From assembly GCA_964436045.1 (NCBI GenBank), contig CAYTBN010000027.1, forward strand, positions 1-64,000: a stretch of 64,000 nt of DNA, read 5' to 3'. This document shows, one piece after another, positions 32,661-40,604 of the stretch. Source of the DNA: CAYTBN01 sp964436045 (GTDB lineage: Bacteria; Myxococcota_A; UBA796; UBA9615; CAYRNR01). The number at the start of each line of letters is the position of its first letter. Positions within the stretch are counted from its first letter, which is position 1. A program made the translations under genes and the position numbers. A model generated the notes under the pieces. It did no database searches and was not told the DNA's origin. It was given only the letters and a program-made list of their open reading frames with translations.

Positions 32661-32666
32661 ATTGTA
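32661..32666 (-). promoter_or_regulatory. -10 element, leaderless spacing, for the 851-residue protein gene
   Basis: TACAAT on the minus strand (five of six matches) ends exactly 6 nt before the GTG at 32654. No Shine-Dalgarno exists between them. As the protein's zinc ribbon begins at the second codon, the start cannot lie further downstream. Confidence 0.55.
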
Positions 32667-32746
32667 CCCCCGGTGGATGGGTCCGTGGTACGTGGCCCCC
32701 TTGGCGTGCCGCCGGACGCGGCCGGCGGTACGCTGGGCTCCTCCGA

Positions 32747-34486
32747 TTAGGCTCCGTCAGCTCCCTGGATCTGGTCCAGCAGATCCTGGGCAGCCGGGAC
32801 GGATCCTGCCGCCTTCTCCAGGTACGGCACCGCCGAGTCCTTCTTTCCGCAGCGGTGGTACGACAGACCCATCTTGTAATTGTAGTTCGCGTTCCCCGGG
32901 GCTTTCTTGAGGGCCTCGCGGAAACTGTTGATTCCACCGTTGCAGTCACCGCCGCCGAGGGCCGAGTCCCCGAGGAAGGCCCAGTCCTCGGCCGTGGTCT
33001 CCTCGATCTCCACGGTCTGGGCATCTCCATCGATGGATGTGTCGCCGTCATCGGTCTCGGCCGGCGTGGTCTCCGCCTCTTCGCGCTCGCGCCGCTCGCG
33101 CGCCGCCTCCGTCCGCGCCTCGCGCGCCTCCTTCCGCCGCTCTCGCTCGGCGGCCTCGGCCTCGGGATCCAGCGGCGCGGGCGGGGGCGTGGGATCCTCG
33201 CGGGTCGTGGCGTCCTCACGCTCGATGGGCTGGGGAGTGGGGTCGACCGCCACGTCCGCGGTACCGCCGTTGGTCTCTTCCTCGGCCAGGATCTTTTCGC
33301 GCTGCTTGTCGAGCTCACGCTGGATCCGCTCGGCTTCTTCCGTGCGGATCTTCTCCAGCTCGGCTTCCGAGATGCTCGATCGGGTGCGGTTGTCCTCACC
33401 GTCGCCATCGCCGCGCATCGCGCTGCGGACGACGACCCCGATCAACAGGAGTGCCAGCACCACCACGACGCCCACGAGCAAGGGGTTGCCCAGGGGCAGT
33501 GACCCGCGCTTGGTGGCCGCCGCAGGTTTCTTGCGGCGGGGGCGGCGGCGACGGGACAGGTCGACCTTCAGGGCGTCGCCACCCTGGAGCTCGTCGAGGG
33601 CCGCCTTGTTCAGCGCAGCCAGGCTGGCGCTGGAGGCCCCGATCGCGACGGCGGCATTCTGCGGCGCCCCCTCGGCGGGAGCTCCTGCGTCCTCCCCGGA
33701 GCCCGACTCGCTCGCAGGCGGCGTCGGCGCAGACCTGGCTGGGGCGGCGTCCGCCAGATCCTCGGCCGCCTGGATCTGCCCGAAGAGCCGGGCGAGGTAG
33801 TCCTCGAGTTCGTCGTCGTTGCCGATGCGCGACCACTCGCGGCCATCGTGGGATATCTGGTCCTCCGCGTTCACCTTGCCGTTGCGGATCGAGCGGCGCA
33901 GGGTCGCGATATCGGCGAAGTCGTAGGTCAGGCCGATGGCGACCTTGACCTTCCAACGGTCGATCCCCAGCCCCTGGAAGTCCAGGGCCTCGGAAGCCCG
34001 CACCGTCTGGGATCCGGATGGACCCTCCACGTCGGCGGCGACAACCACCTTCTCGGTCACGACCTGCGGTCCCGACGGGACCTCCTCGGGCGACGGCCGG
34101 CCGCGCTGGACGCCGAAGCTCGGCGGCTCGCGGGAACCACCTGGGACCACGTCGGGCTCGCCGCGCGCATCGGCCTCTTCCGCGTAGTCCGTCGAGAAGA
34201 GGTCCTCGGCGCGGAGCCCGCCGGGGAGCTGGGCCGTCATCGGCGTCGGAGCCGTGCCGGAGACCGAGCCACGGGCCGGTCCGGGCGGCGTCACACGCCG
34301 GGAGGCCGGCTGGATCGCGTCGGTCTCCAGCGACACCACGGAGTGGGGGCCCGTCGCCTCCCGATCCTTGTTGAAGATGACGAACACGTGAGAACAACGG
34401 GGACAAGTGATCTTGGCCCCCCTGCCCTCGAGCTTCTTGCCCGGGAGCTTGTATTTCGCCTGGCAGTTCGGACAGGTGATGACCAT
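32747..34486 (-). CDS. MJ0042 zinc-ribbon / TPR membrane protein, paralogue
   Basis: A 579-residue protein with the same layout as its downstream neighbour. The N-terminal zinc ribbon (CPNCQAKYKLPGKKLEG, then CPRCSHVFVIF) is followed by a GYF-like module at about 215-270 (FADIATLRRSIRNGKVNAEDQISHDGREW). A Ser/Lys/Arg-rich basic patch leads to a transmembrane helix (LPLGNPLLVGVVVVLALLLIGVVV). The charged coiled stretch (REKILAEE, AERERRKEAREARTEA) and a short TPR-like C-terminus (FLGDSALGGGDCNGGINSFREALKKAPG) follow. The start is set by the zinc ribbon at residue 3; the ribosome site is weak. It probably shares a regulatory or adaptor role with the other protein; nothing shows which. Confidence 0.83.
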   Translation of the reverse strand: MVITCPNCQAKYKLPGKKLEGRGAKITCPRCSHVFVIFNKDREATGPHSVVSLETDAIQPASRRVTPPGPARGSVSGTAPTPMTAQLPGGLRAEDLFSTDYAEEADARGEPDVVPGGSREPPSFGVQRGRPSPEEVPSGPQVVTEKVVVAADVEGPSGSQTVRASEALDFQGLGIDRWKVKVAIGLTYDFADIATLRRSIRNGKVNAEDQISHDGREWSRIGNDDELEDYLARLFGQIQAAEDLADAAPARSAPTPPASESGSGEDAGAPAEGAPQNAAVAIGASSASLAALNKAALDELQGGDALKVDLSRRRRPRRKKPAAATKRGSLPLGNPLLVGVVVVLALLLIGVVVRSAMRGDGDGEDNRTRSSISEAELEKIRTEEAERIQRELDKQREKILAEEETNGGTADVAVDPTPQPIEREDATTREDPTPPPAPLDPEAEAAERERRKEAREARTEAARERREREEAETTPAETDDGDTSIDGDAQTVEIEETTAEDWAFLGDSALGGGDCNGGINSFREALKKAPGNANYNYKMGLSYHRCGKKDSAVPYLEKAAGSVPAAQDLLDQIQGADGA

Positions 34487-34601
34487 TTGTTTCCCGAAAC
34501 GTCTCCGAGTGGCCGATCTCGACCCTCTACCGTTGGACTCCCCGTCGCGCCGTTTGTTCCAACCGCCGCTCCGTGCCCTTCCCCCGCGAACCCAGTTCGT
34601 A

Positions 34602-34610
34602 AGATTACCA
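34602..34610 (-). promoter_or_regulatory. Extended -10 upstream of the second zinc-ribbon gene
   Basis: On the minus strand TGGTAATCT matches TG-n-TAATCT. The implied leader to the ATG at 34486 is about 110 nt. No -35. The surrounding 207-bp gap (34487-34693) shows no other gene or terminator. Confidence 0.35.
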
Positions 34611-34693
34611 CACCCAGCACCGTCCCCACGGCCCCCCGGGGGCGGATTTCGCACTTGGATCCATCGTCCACCGCCAGGCTTCCTTGACCCGAA

Positions 34694-36913
34694 CTACCCG
34701 ATGATCTCCAGGTTGGCGAAGCGAGCGACGAGCAACCGCATACCCGCGTTACGGAAGAATACGTTCAGTTTGAGCTGCGGACCCGCGCCCTCGACATGGC
34801 GGATCTCACCGAGGCCGAACGACGGGTGGCTGACCCGCATCCCCGGGCGGAAGGGCTGATCGCCCTCGGGCTCGTACACGACCACGTAGTCGTCATCCAC
34901 CCCGTCGTTGGCCGGTTGCGCCACGGTCGCCGGGGACGCGAACGGAAGGGAGGGCCCGGCGGACGGCGGCATCAGCCAGCGCACGAAGGGCGACGGGCGG
35001 GTCGCCTGCCAGCGTCGGTAGGTCTGCCGGTCGCCCTGGACCATCAACATCCGTCGGCGGGAGCGGTACAGGTACAGCCGGTCCCGGGCCCGGGTCGCGG
35101 CCACGTAGCACAGACGATGCTCCTCCTCGGTGCCCGACTGGGTGGCCGCCGCCCGGCTGTTGGGGAAGATCCCCTCGTCGAGCCCGACCAGGCAGACCAC
35201 GGGGAACTCGAGCCCCTTGGCGCAGTGGATGGTCATCAGATGTACACGCTCGGAGGGCGACTTGCCCTCGACCCCTGTGCCCTCGCCGAGGTCGTCGGCG
35301 TCCGACCGCAGTGACGACCGGTCGAGCATCTCGGCGATGGCGTCCAGGCCGACCAGGTGCCCCGGGTTCTCGATGGCCGATCGCACCAGCTCTGCCAGGT
35401 TGTCAGCCCGGCCGAGGGCCTCGTGGGAGCCATCCTCGCGGAAGGCGGCCTCCATCCCGCTGCGCTCGATGACCCGTTCGATCGCCTCGGGCAGGGCCAG
35501 CCCCTCGACCTCGGCTCGCGTGGCAGCGATCAACTCGCCGAAGGCCGTCAACCGGCCGCCGATCGCCTTGCCGACCTTGCGGTCCGCAACGACCGCTGCC
35601 ATCGCTTCTTCCGCGGTCAGGCCGCGTCCGCTCGCGGCGGCGCGAACCTTGGTCACGGTGGTGTCGCCGATGCCCCGCGGCGGGGCGCGGACGGCGCGTT
35701 CGAACGAGACCAGGTCCCGCGGGTTGATCAGAAGACGCAAGTACGCCAGCGCCTCCTTGATCTCCCGTCGCTCGTAGAACCGCATCCCCCCCACCAGCAA
35801 GAAGGGCAGGTCGGCGTGGTCGAAGGCCTCCTCCAGGGAGCGGGACTGGGCGTTGGTGCGGTAGAGCACGGCGATGTCGGCGGGCGACACGCCGCCCGCG
35901 ATCTCCTCGCGCACCCGCCACGCTACCTTGCGCGCCTCGTCGGCTTCGTCCTGGCCCTCCCGCATGCGCGGGGCTTCTCCATCCCCCCGATCGGTCCACA
36001 GCTGCTTGGGATCCTGGCTACCGCCACCGCTGTTGACGACCCGGGCGGCGGCGGCGAGGATCGCCGTGGTCGAACGGTAGTTCTGCTGCAGCTTGACCAC
36101 CCGCGCCCCCGGGTAATCGTGGGCAAAACCGCGGATGTTGCCCACGTCGGCGCCGCGGAAGGAGTAGATCGATTGGTCATCGTCGCCGACAGCGCAGAGG
36201 TTGTCCTCGGGCTGGGCGAGCCGTCGGACCAGATCGTACTGCTGTCCGTCGGTGTCCTGGAACTCGTCCACCAGCAGGAAACGGAAGCGTCGCTGGTATC
36301 GCTCGAGCACGTCGGGGTGCTCGTCGAACAGCTCGACCACCCGCGAGATCAGGTCGGAGAAGTCGACGGCGTTGGCCGCCCGCAGCTCCCGCTCGTAGGC
36401 GTCGAAGGCGTCCTGCAGGGTTCCCCGTAGGCGGCCGCGCTCCGACACGCCGACCTCGCCCCCGCTCCGCTTGGCCTGCTCGATGCGGCTCCGGACCAGC
36501 CCCGGCGCCAGCTTGCGGGAGGGATCGACCTCCTTGAGTACCCGCCGGATCACCTCGCGCTGGTCGCGGTCGTCGTAGATGACGAAGTTGCGCTCCAGGC
36601 CAATACGCTCCCCGTCCATCCGGAGGATCCGCAGGCAGGCCGAGTGGAAGGTCTGGACCCAGGCCTCGCGGGCGGCGGAACCGCAGATGGACTCGACCCG
36701 CCGCTTCATCTCGCCAGCGGCCTTGTTGGTGAAGGTGACCGCCAGGATCTGCCAGGGTTCCGCGATCCCGTCGTGGATCAGCCGCGCCAACCGGTAGGTG
36801 AGCACCCGGGTCTTGCCCGAGCCCGCGCCCGCGAACACCAGCAGCGGACCCTGGTCGTGTTCGACGGCCTCCCGCTGGGGGTCGTTGAGGGACGACAGGT
36901 CGAGGGGCGTCAC
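34694..36913 (-). CDS. pcrA: UvrD/PcrA-type superfamily 1 DNA helicase
   Basis: A 739-residue 3'-to-5' helicase for replication, repair and rolling-circle processes. Motifs in order: Q motif LNDPQREAVEHD, Walker A VFAGAGSGKT, Ia TFTNKAAGEMK, II LLVDEFQDT, III GDDDQSIYSFRGA, IV QNYRSTTAIL, V VHLMTIHCAKGLEFPVV, VI EEEHRLCYVAATRARDRLYL. The C-terminal tail has a KOW/Tudor-like beta segment (RPGMRVSHPSFGLGEI) as in PcrA, which contacts RNA polymerase. The start is GTG at 36913, overlapping the glmU stop by 4 nt (GTGA), so it is coupled to glmU. Length is usual. Confidence 0.95.
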   Translation of the reverse strand: MTPLDLSSLNDPQREAVEHDQGPLLVFAGAGSGKTRVLTYRLARLIHDGIAEPWQILAVTFTNKAAGEMKRRVESICGSAAREAWVQTFHSACLRILRMDGERIGLERNFVIYDDRDQREVIRRVLKEVDPSRKLAPGLVRSRIEQAKRSGGEVGVSERGRLRGTLQDAFDAYERELRAANAVDFSDLISRVVELFDEHPDVLERYQRRFRFLLVDEFQDTDGQQYDLVRRLAQPEDNLCAVGDDDQSIYSFRGADVGNIRGFAHDYPGARVVKLQQNYRSTTAILAAAARVVNSGGGSQDPKQLWTDRGDGEAPRMREGQDEADEARKVAWRVREEIAGGVSPADIAVLYRTNAQSRSLEEAFDHADLPFLLVGGMRFYERREIKEALAYLRLLINPRDLVSFERAVRAPPRGIGDTTVTKVRAAASGRGLTAEEAMAAVVADRKVGKAIGGRLTAFGELIAATRAEVEGLALPEAIERVIERSGMEAAFREDGSHEALGRADNLAELVRSAIENPGHLVGLDAIAEMLDRSSLRSDADDLGEGTGVEGKSPSERVHLMTIHCAKGLEFPVVCLVGLDEGIFPNSRAAATQSGTEEEHRLCYVAATRARDRLYLYRSRRRMLMVQGDRQTYRRWQATRPSPFVRWLMPPSAGPSLPFASPATVAQPANDGVDDDYVVVYEPEGDQPFRPGMRVSHPSFGLGEIRHVEGAGPQLKLNVFFRNAGMRLLVARFANLEIIG

Positions 36914-38451
36914 TTCCCCCCCCCCTCGACATCCGCACGCCGCGCGGCTCTTGCGGCCAGGATCCGGTCGTGCTTGCGGTCGCCGACCCCCTTGAGCATC
37001 TTCTCCTTGGCCCGGGTCACCACCAGCGCGCCGTCGGGCACCTCCCGGGTGACCGTCGTGCCCGAGCCGACGTAGGCCCGATCGCCAACGCGCACGGGGG
37101 CCACCAGCTGCGAGTCGCTGCCGACGAAGGCGTCCTCACCGATTTCGGTGAGGTTCTTGTCCAGGCCGTCGTAGTTGCAGAAGATGACGCCGGCGCCCAC
37201 GTTCGAACGGGCGCCCACGCGGCCGTCGCCCAGGTAGGCCAGGTGGTTGGCCTTGGCGCCGTCGTCCATCTCGGTGTTCTTGGTCTCGACGAAGTTTCCC
37301 AGGTGGACCCCGGCGGCCAGCCGGCTCCGCATCCGCAGGTGGGAGAAGGGACCGATGCGGGCGTCTGCCCCCACCCGGACCCGGTCCGCGTCGGTGCTCT
37401 CGTGGGGTTCCTTCTCGTTGATGCCGACCATCAGCGTATAAGGCCGCACCTGGGCGTCCTCGGCCACGTCCGCCGACCGGAGCACCGAGCCGACGCCAAT
37501 GCGCGCGCCCTCCCCCACCACCGTATCGCGGAGCACGGCGCCGGTCTCGATCACGGCGCCGGTGGCGATCCGGGTATCCCCTTGCAGCTGGACCCGGGGC
37601 TCGAGTACCACGTCGGCGGACAGTTCCACCTCCGGATCGACGCGCACGGAATGCGGCGCCTGGATGGTCACTCCGTCGGCCATCCAGGCCGACGCCGTGC
37701 GGGCGTACAGCAGGTCCTCGACCCGGGCCAACTCCGCCCGGTCGTTGACCCCCAGCACCTCGCTCGGATCGCCGTGGATCCGGGCGCTGGCGCCGGCGCT
37801 GGCCGCGGCGGCCGCGATGATGTCGGTCAGGTAGAGCTCGCCCTGGTCGTTCTCGGGGCTGAGGGAGGCCAGCGCCCCCCCGCTGCCGTCCGCGCCGAAC
37901 AGGAAGGTCAGATCCGCGGCGTACAGGCCACTGTTGACCTCCTTGACCGCCAGCTGGGCCGGATCGCAGTCCCGTGCCTCGACGATGGCGCTCACGCGGT
38001 CGTCGGTCCCGCGGACGACCCGCCCGTACCACTTGGGTTCGTCGATCTCCATGCTCAGGACCGTGGCCAGCGCGCCGTCTCGTTCCCGGGCCGCTGCGAG
38101 CGCCTCCAGGGTGGCGGAGCGGATCAGCGGCACATCGCCGGGCAACAGCAGGGCGGTGCCATCGAACCGATCGAGGGCCGGCGCGGCGCAGCGTACGGCG
38201 TCGCCCGTGCCCCGCTGCTCGGCCTGCACCGCGAACCGCACGCCCGGCACGTCGGCCAGGGACCGGCGGACCTGCTCACCCTGGCGCCCGACCACCACGA
38301 TCACCGGGTCGCAGCCGGCGCCGCGGGCGGCCTCCACGACGCGCCGGACCATCGGCCGCCCGGCCACCGGGTGCAGGACCTTGATCAAGGACGACTTCAT
38401 CCGCGTTCCCTGGCCTGCCGCCAGGACGATCGCGCAGCGCGTTTCGCTCAT
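36910..38451 (-). CDS. glmU: Bifunctional GlcNAc-1-P uridyltransferase/GlcN-1-P acetyltransferase
   Basis: A 513-residue enzyme making UDP-GlcNAc for peptidoglycan and LPS. The N-terminal pyrophosphorylase has LAAGQGTRMKSSLIKVLH, the EQRGTGDAV loop, GDVPLI and EVNSGLYA. The C-terminal left-handed beta-helix carries acetyl-CoA-site residues in VHLGNFVETKN, KANHLAYLGD, AGVIFCNYDG and TVTREVPDGAL. It is longer than the 456 residues of E. coli GlmU, through extra turns in the beta-helix and a charged tail. The ATG at 38451 follows GAGGAG. It is the first gene of a glmU-pcrA operon. Confidence 0.96.
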   Translation of the reverse strand: MSETRCAIVLAAGQGTRMKSSLIKVLHPVAGRPMVRRVVEAARGAGCDPVIVVVGRQGEQVRRSLADVPGVRFAVQAEQRGTGDAVRCAAPALDRFDGTALLLPGDVPLIRSATLEALAAARERDGALATVLSMEIDEPKWYGRVVRGTDDRVSAIVEARDCDPAQLAVKEVNSGLYAADLTFLFGADGSGGALASLSPENDQGELYLTDIIAAAAASAGASARIHGDPSEVLGVNDRAELARVEDLLYARTASAWMADGVTIQAPHSVRVDPEVELSADVVLEPRVQLQGDTRIATGAVIETGAVLRDTVVGEGARIGVGSVLRSADVAEDAQVRPYTLMVGINEKEPHESTDADRVRVGADARIGPFSHLRMRSRLAAGVHLGNFVETKNTEMDDGAKANHLAYLGDGRVGARSNVGAGVIFCNYDGLDKNLTEIGEDAFVGSDSQLVAPVRVGDRAYVGSGTTVTREVPDGALVVTRAKEKMLKGVGDRKHDRILAARAARRADVEGGGK

Positions 38452-38477
38452 CGCAACTCCTCGTGTCGAAGGGGCGG

Positions 38478-38506
38478 ATTGTACCGCCTCAGCCGGGGGA
38501 TGGCAG
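38478..38506 (-). promoter_or_regulatory. Sigma-70-like promoter for glmU-pcrA
   Basis: On the minus strand CTGCCA (38506-38501), a 17-nt spacer, then TACAAT (38483-38478), five of six at -10. The leader is about 20 nt and contains GAGGAG. The ATG is at 38451. Confidence 0.55.
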
Positions 38507-38512
38507 GGAGGT

Positions 38513-39310
38513 TCAGTCTATCAGCAGGACGTAGGTGACGGGGGCGCCGTACGTGCCGGAGACGGCGACGCTGTACGCGCTGCCCCCCTCCAGCGGCGAG
38601 GACATGGTCTCGGGGGGGTAGAGGGTGTACTCGTCGGCTCCGGACTTGAACGCGCCGCTGCCCTCCAGCAGGAACATCCCGAGGTCGTTGTCCTTGGTGG
38701 GCCAGTAGAGGGTGAACGCCCAGGTGCCGCCCTGGATCGGCGCAAACCGGTAGTAGTCCATGTCGCCGTCGTAGTCGCCCTGGCCGTCCATCGCCAGCAC
38801 GGTCAGGTCGCCGACGATGGCCATCGGGGTCGTGACGCCCCCCATGTTCTGGGATTCCTGGGGGATATCGTTGGGCTCGACCTCGAAGTAGAACGTGCGC
38901 CCCAGGTCCACCTCTCCGGCCAGGGCGCCGGAGGCGTTGCTGTCGGTGTCGACCAGCACGATCCCGATCTGCACAGAGTCGTTGGTCGCGAAGGGAGTCA
39001 AGTCGGTCTTGACCTCGCCCACGTCCGAGAACATCACCACCGCGGTGTCCGGCAGGTCGTAGACCGCCACTTGTTCGCCGTCCACCGACACCCGCAGCTC
39101 GCCCTCGCGGACGTTCTTCTGGGGATCGGTCCAGGCGAACTGGGCCCGCAACAACCACTTCTCGTAGTCCGGCTCCACCTCGAGCTCGCTGAGCACCGGA
39201 GCATTCGCAGGATCGCCGCCCAGGCCACCGTCCACCGCCACGAATCCCACCTGGCAGCCCGCGAGGGCCGCCGCGAGGGTGAACGTGAGCCCGATGATCG
39301 CGACACGCAT
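38513..39310 (-). CDS. Lipoprotein with PPC-like tail, unknown function
   Basis: A 265-residue exported lipoprotein. The ATG at 39310 is selected by GGAGGAACC immediately upstream; lipobox L-A-G-C19. The mature N-terminal part is beta-rich (LSELEVEPDYEKWLLRAQFAW, EGELRVSVDGEQVAVYDL). The C-terminal half resembles a bacterial pre-peptidase (PPC) beta-sandwich: FYFEVEPNDIPQESQN, VLAMDGQGDYDGDMDYYRFA, and TWAFTLYWPTKDNDLGMFLLEGS, ending YSVAVSGTYGAPVTYVLLID. Such domains are often attached to secreted proteins and may help export. It is divergent from ssb. Confidence 0.72.
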   Translation of the reverse strand: MRVAIIGLTFTLAAALAGCQVGFVAVDGGLGGDPANAPVLSELEVEPDYEKWLLRAQFAWTDPQKNVREGELRVSVDGEQVAVYDLPDTAVVMFSDVGEVKTDLTPFATNDSVQIGIVLVDTDSNASGALAGEVDLGRTFYFEVEPNDIPQESQNMGGVTTPMAIVGDLTVLAMDGQGDYDGDMDYYRFAPIQGGTWAFTLYWPTKDNDLGMFLLEGSGAFKSGADEYTLYPPETMSSPLEGGSAYSVAVSGTYGAPVTYVLLID

Positions 39311-39396
39311 GACGGTTCCTCCACGGTGACCGACGGTCCCGTGCATCTACTGAATGGAACCCGCCGCGGGGCAGGCTGTCAAGGGCGAGCCGGTGC

Positions 39397-39425
39397 GTGA
39401 CGGCCCCTGGGAGCGCTGGTAAGAT
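39397..39425 (+). promoter_or_regulatory. Extended -10 sigma-70-like promoter for ssb
   Basis: GTGACG (39397-39402), a 17-nt spacer and TAAGAT (39420-39425), with TG in the extended position (TGGTAAGAT). GAGGAGG stands before the ATG at 39450. The best-supported extended -10 promoter in the window, since both hexamers are present. Confidence 0.6.
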
Positions 39426-39449
39426 GCGTGCCTCATCGAGGAGGTTGTC

Positions 39450-40067
39450 ATGGCCGGACAGGGCGTAAACAAGGTGTTCCTGCTGGGGAACGTGGGCCGG
39501 GATCCGGAGCTTCGCTACACCGGAAGCGGCAAGGCCGTGGCCAACTTCACGCTGGCGACCTCCGAGGGCAGAGCGGGCGAGGGCGGCGAGGCCCGCACCG
39601 AGTGGCACCGGATCGTGGTCTGGGACCGGCTGGCAGAGCAGTGCAACAACTACGTCACCAAGGGCCGGCAGGTGTTCATCGAGGGGCGGCTCCAGACCCG
39701 CTCGTGGGAGGACCGCAGTAATCAGAAGCGGCAGACCACCGAGATCGTCGCCCACAACGTGCAGTTCCTCGGCACCGGTCGCGGTGAGGGCGCCAACCGG
39801 CCACCTCCGCACGGAGACGATGAGTACGCGTCCTTCGACGCTCGCAAGGGCGGCGGCAGCGGCGGGTATCGCCAGGCGGGGCCGCAGGGCGGTGACGGCG
39901 GTGGCGGTGATGGCGGTGGCGGTGGCGGTGGCGGTGGCGGTGGATACCGTCAAGGACCGCCCCAGGACCGCGGCGGACCGCCTCCCCAGCGCGAGCAGGC
40001 CCCCCCGGCCCGCAAGGAGCCCGAGATCCCCTACGTGGACGAGGACGACGAGGACATCCCGTTCTAG
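39450..40067 (+). CDS. ssb: Single-stranded DNA-binding protein
   Basis: A 205-residue SSB. The OB-fold is in residues 1-112: NKVFLLGNVGRDPELRYTGS, ANFTLATSE, TEWHRIVVWDRLAEQCNNYV, GRQVFIEGRLQTRSWED. A disordered linker follows, with a Gly run encoded by GGT/GGC repeats (39895-39940). The acidic C-terminal tip DEDDEDIPF is the partner-binding peptide found in nearly all bacterial SSBs. Longer than E. coli SSB (178) by the linker. No recombination or replication partner is adjacent. Confidence 0.97.
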   Translation: MAGQGVNKVFLLGNVGRDPELRYTGSGKAVANFTLATSEGRAGEGGEARTEWHRIVVWDRLAEQCNNYVTKGRQVFIEGRLQTRSWEDRSNQKRQTTEIVAHNVQFLGTGRGEGANRPPPHGDDEYASFDARKGGGSGGYRQAGPQGGDGGGGDGGGGGGGGGGGYRQGPPQDRGGPPPQREQAPPARKEPEIPYVDEDDEDIPF

Positions 40068-40070
40068 AGC

Positions 40071-40106
40071 CGAGTCCGAGTCCGAGTCCGAGTCCGAGTC
40101 CGAGAC
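40071..40106. repeat. Hexamer tandem repeat CGAGTC downstream of ssb
   Basis: Five perfect CGAGTC units and a sixth diverged one (CGAGAC), starting 3 nt after the ssb stop and ending before the convergent gene. Length is divisible by three but neither strand extends a coding frame through it. Different unit from AGGCGTC but in the same kind of place. Confidence 0.85.
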
Positions 40107-40112
40107 GGATCC

Positions 40113-40604
40113 CTACTCGGGTTCCAGAGCCACCACCGGAACCAGGAACCAGTCCTTGGGCAGACTGCGGTCCGACAGGTACCACAGCTGCGTTTCGGTC
40201 CGATCCACCAGGTTCAGGGTGGTCGATTCCACCTCGCGTAACGAGATGCGTATCTCGGCGCGGGTGTTCTCCTCGTCCACCAGCACGAAGTCGACGACAG
40301 CCTCGTCGACCGTGGGATGCTGGGCCAGTGGATCCGTCATCCGCTGCAGGAAGGTCACCTGGTCGTTGGTGTCCTCGTAGTACTTGGAGGCCTCCTGGAA
40401 GTCGCGCCAGCGCATGGCGATCAGGTACTCGTCCACGCGCTTGCGGACCGCCTTGATCGCCTTCTCGTGCAGGCGCTGCTTCTTGCGGTACTCGACCTTG
40501 GCCTTGCGCTCCGGGTTGGCGGGCGCGAGGGTCGGGGTGGCCAGGGTCAGCGCGATGGCGGTCGCCAGCCAGCCCAGGTGAATGCGGGCTCTAGATGCCG
40601 TCAT
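40113..40604 (-). CDS. Exported NTF2-like protein, unknown function
   Basis: A 163-residue product with a signal peptide (HLGWLATAIALTLATPTLA, cleavage near APA-NP). The ATG at 40604 lies within the end of the upstream barrel gene, a 14-nt overlap, preceded by AGGA. After a basic helix (RKKQRLHEKAIKAVRKRVDEYL) there is a helix-then-strands pattern (MRWRDFQEASKYYEDTNDQ, AVVDFVLVDEENTRAEIRISL, QLWYLSDRSLPKDWFLV) that resembles a NTF2-like cone fold. It probably works with the outer-membrane protein to which it is coupled. I do not recognise the family. Confidence 0.65.
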   Translation of the reverse strand: MTASRARIHLGWLATAIALTLATPTLAPANPERKAKVEYRKKQRLHEKAIKAVRKRVDEYLIAMRWRDFQEASKYYEDTNDQVTFLQRMTDPLAQHPTVDEAVVDFVLVDEENTRAEIRISLREVESTTLNLVDRTETQLWYLSDRSLPKDWFLVPVVALEPE

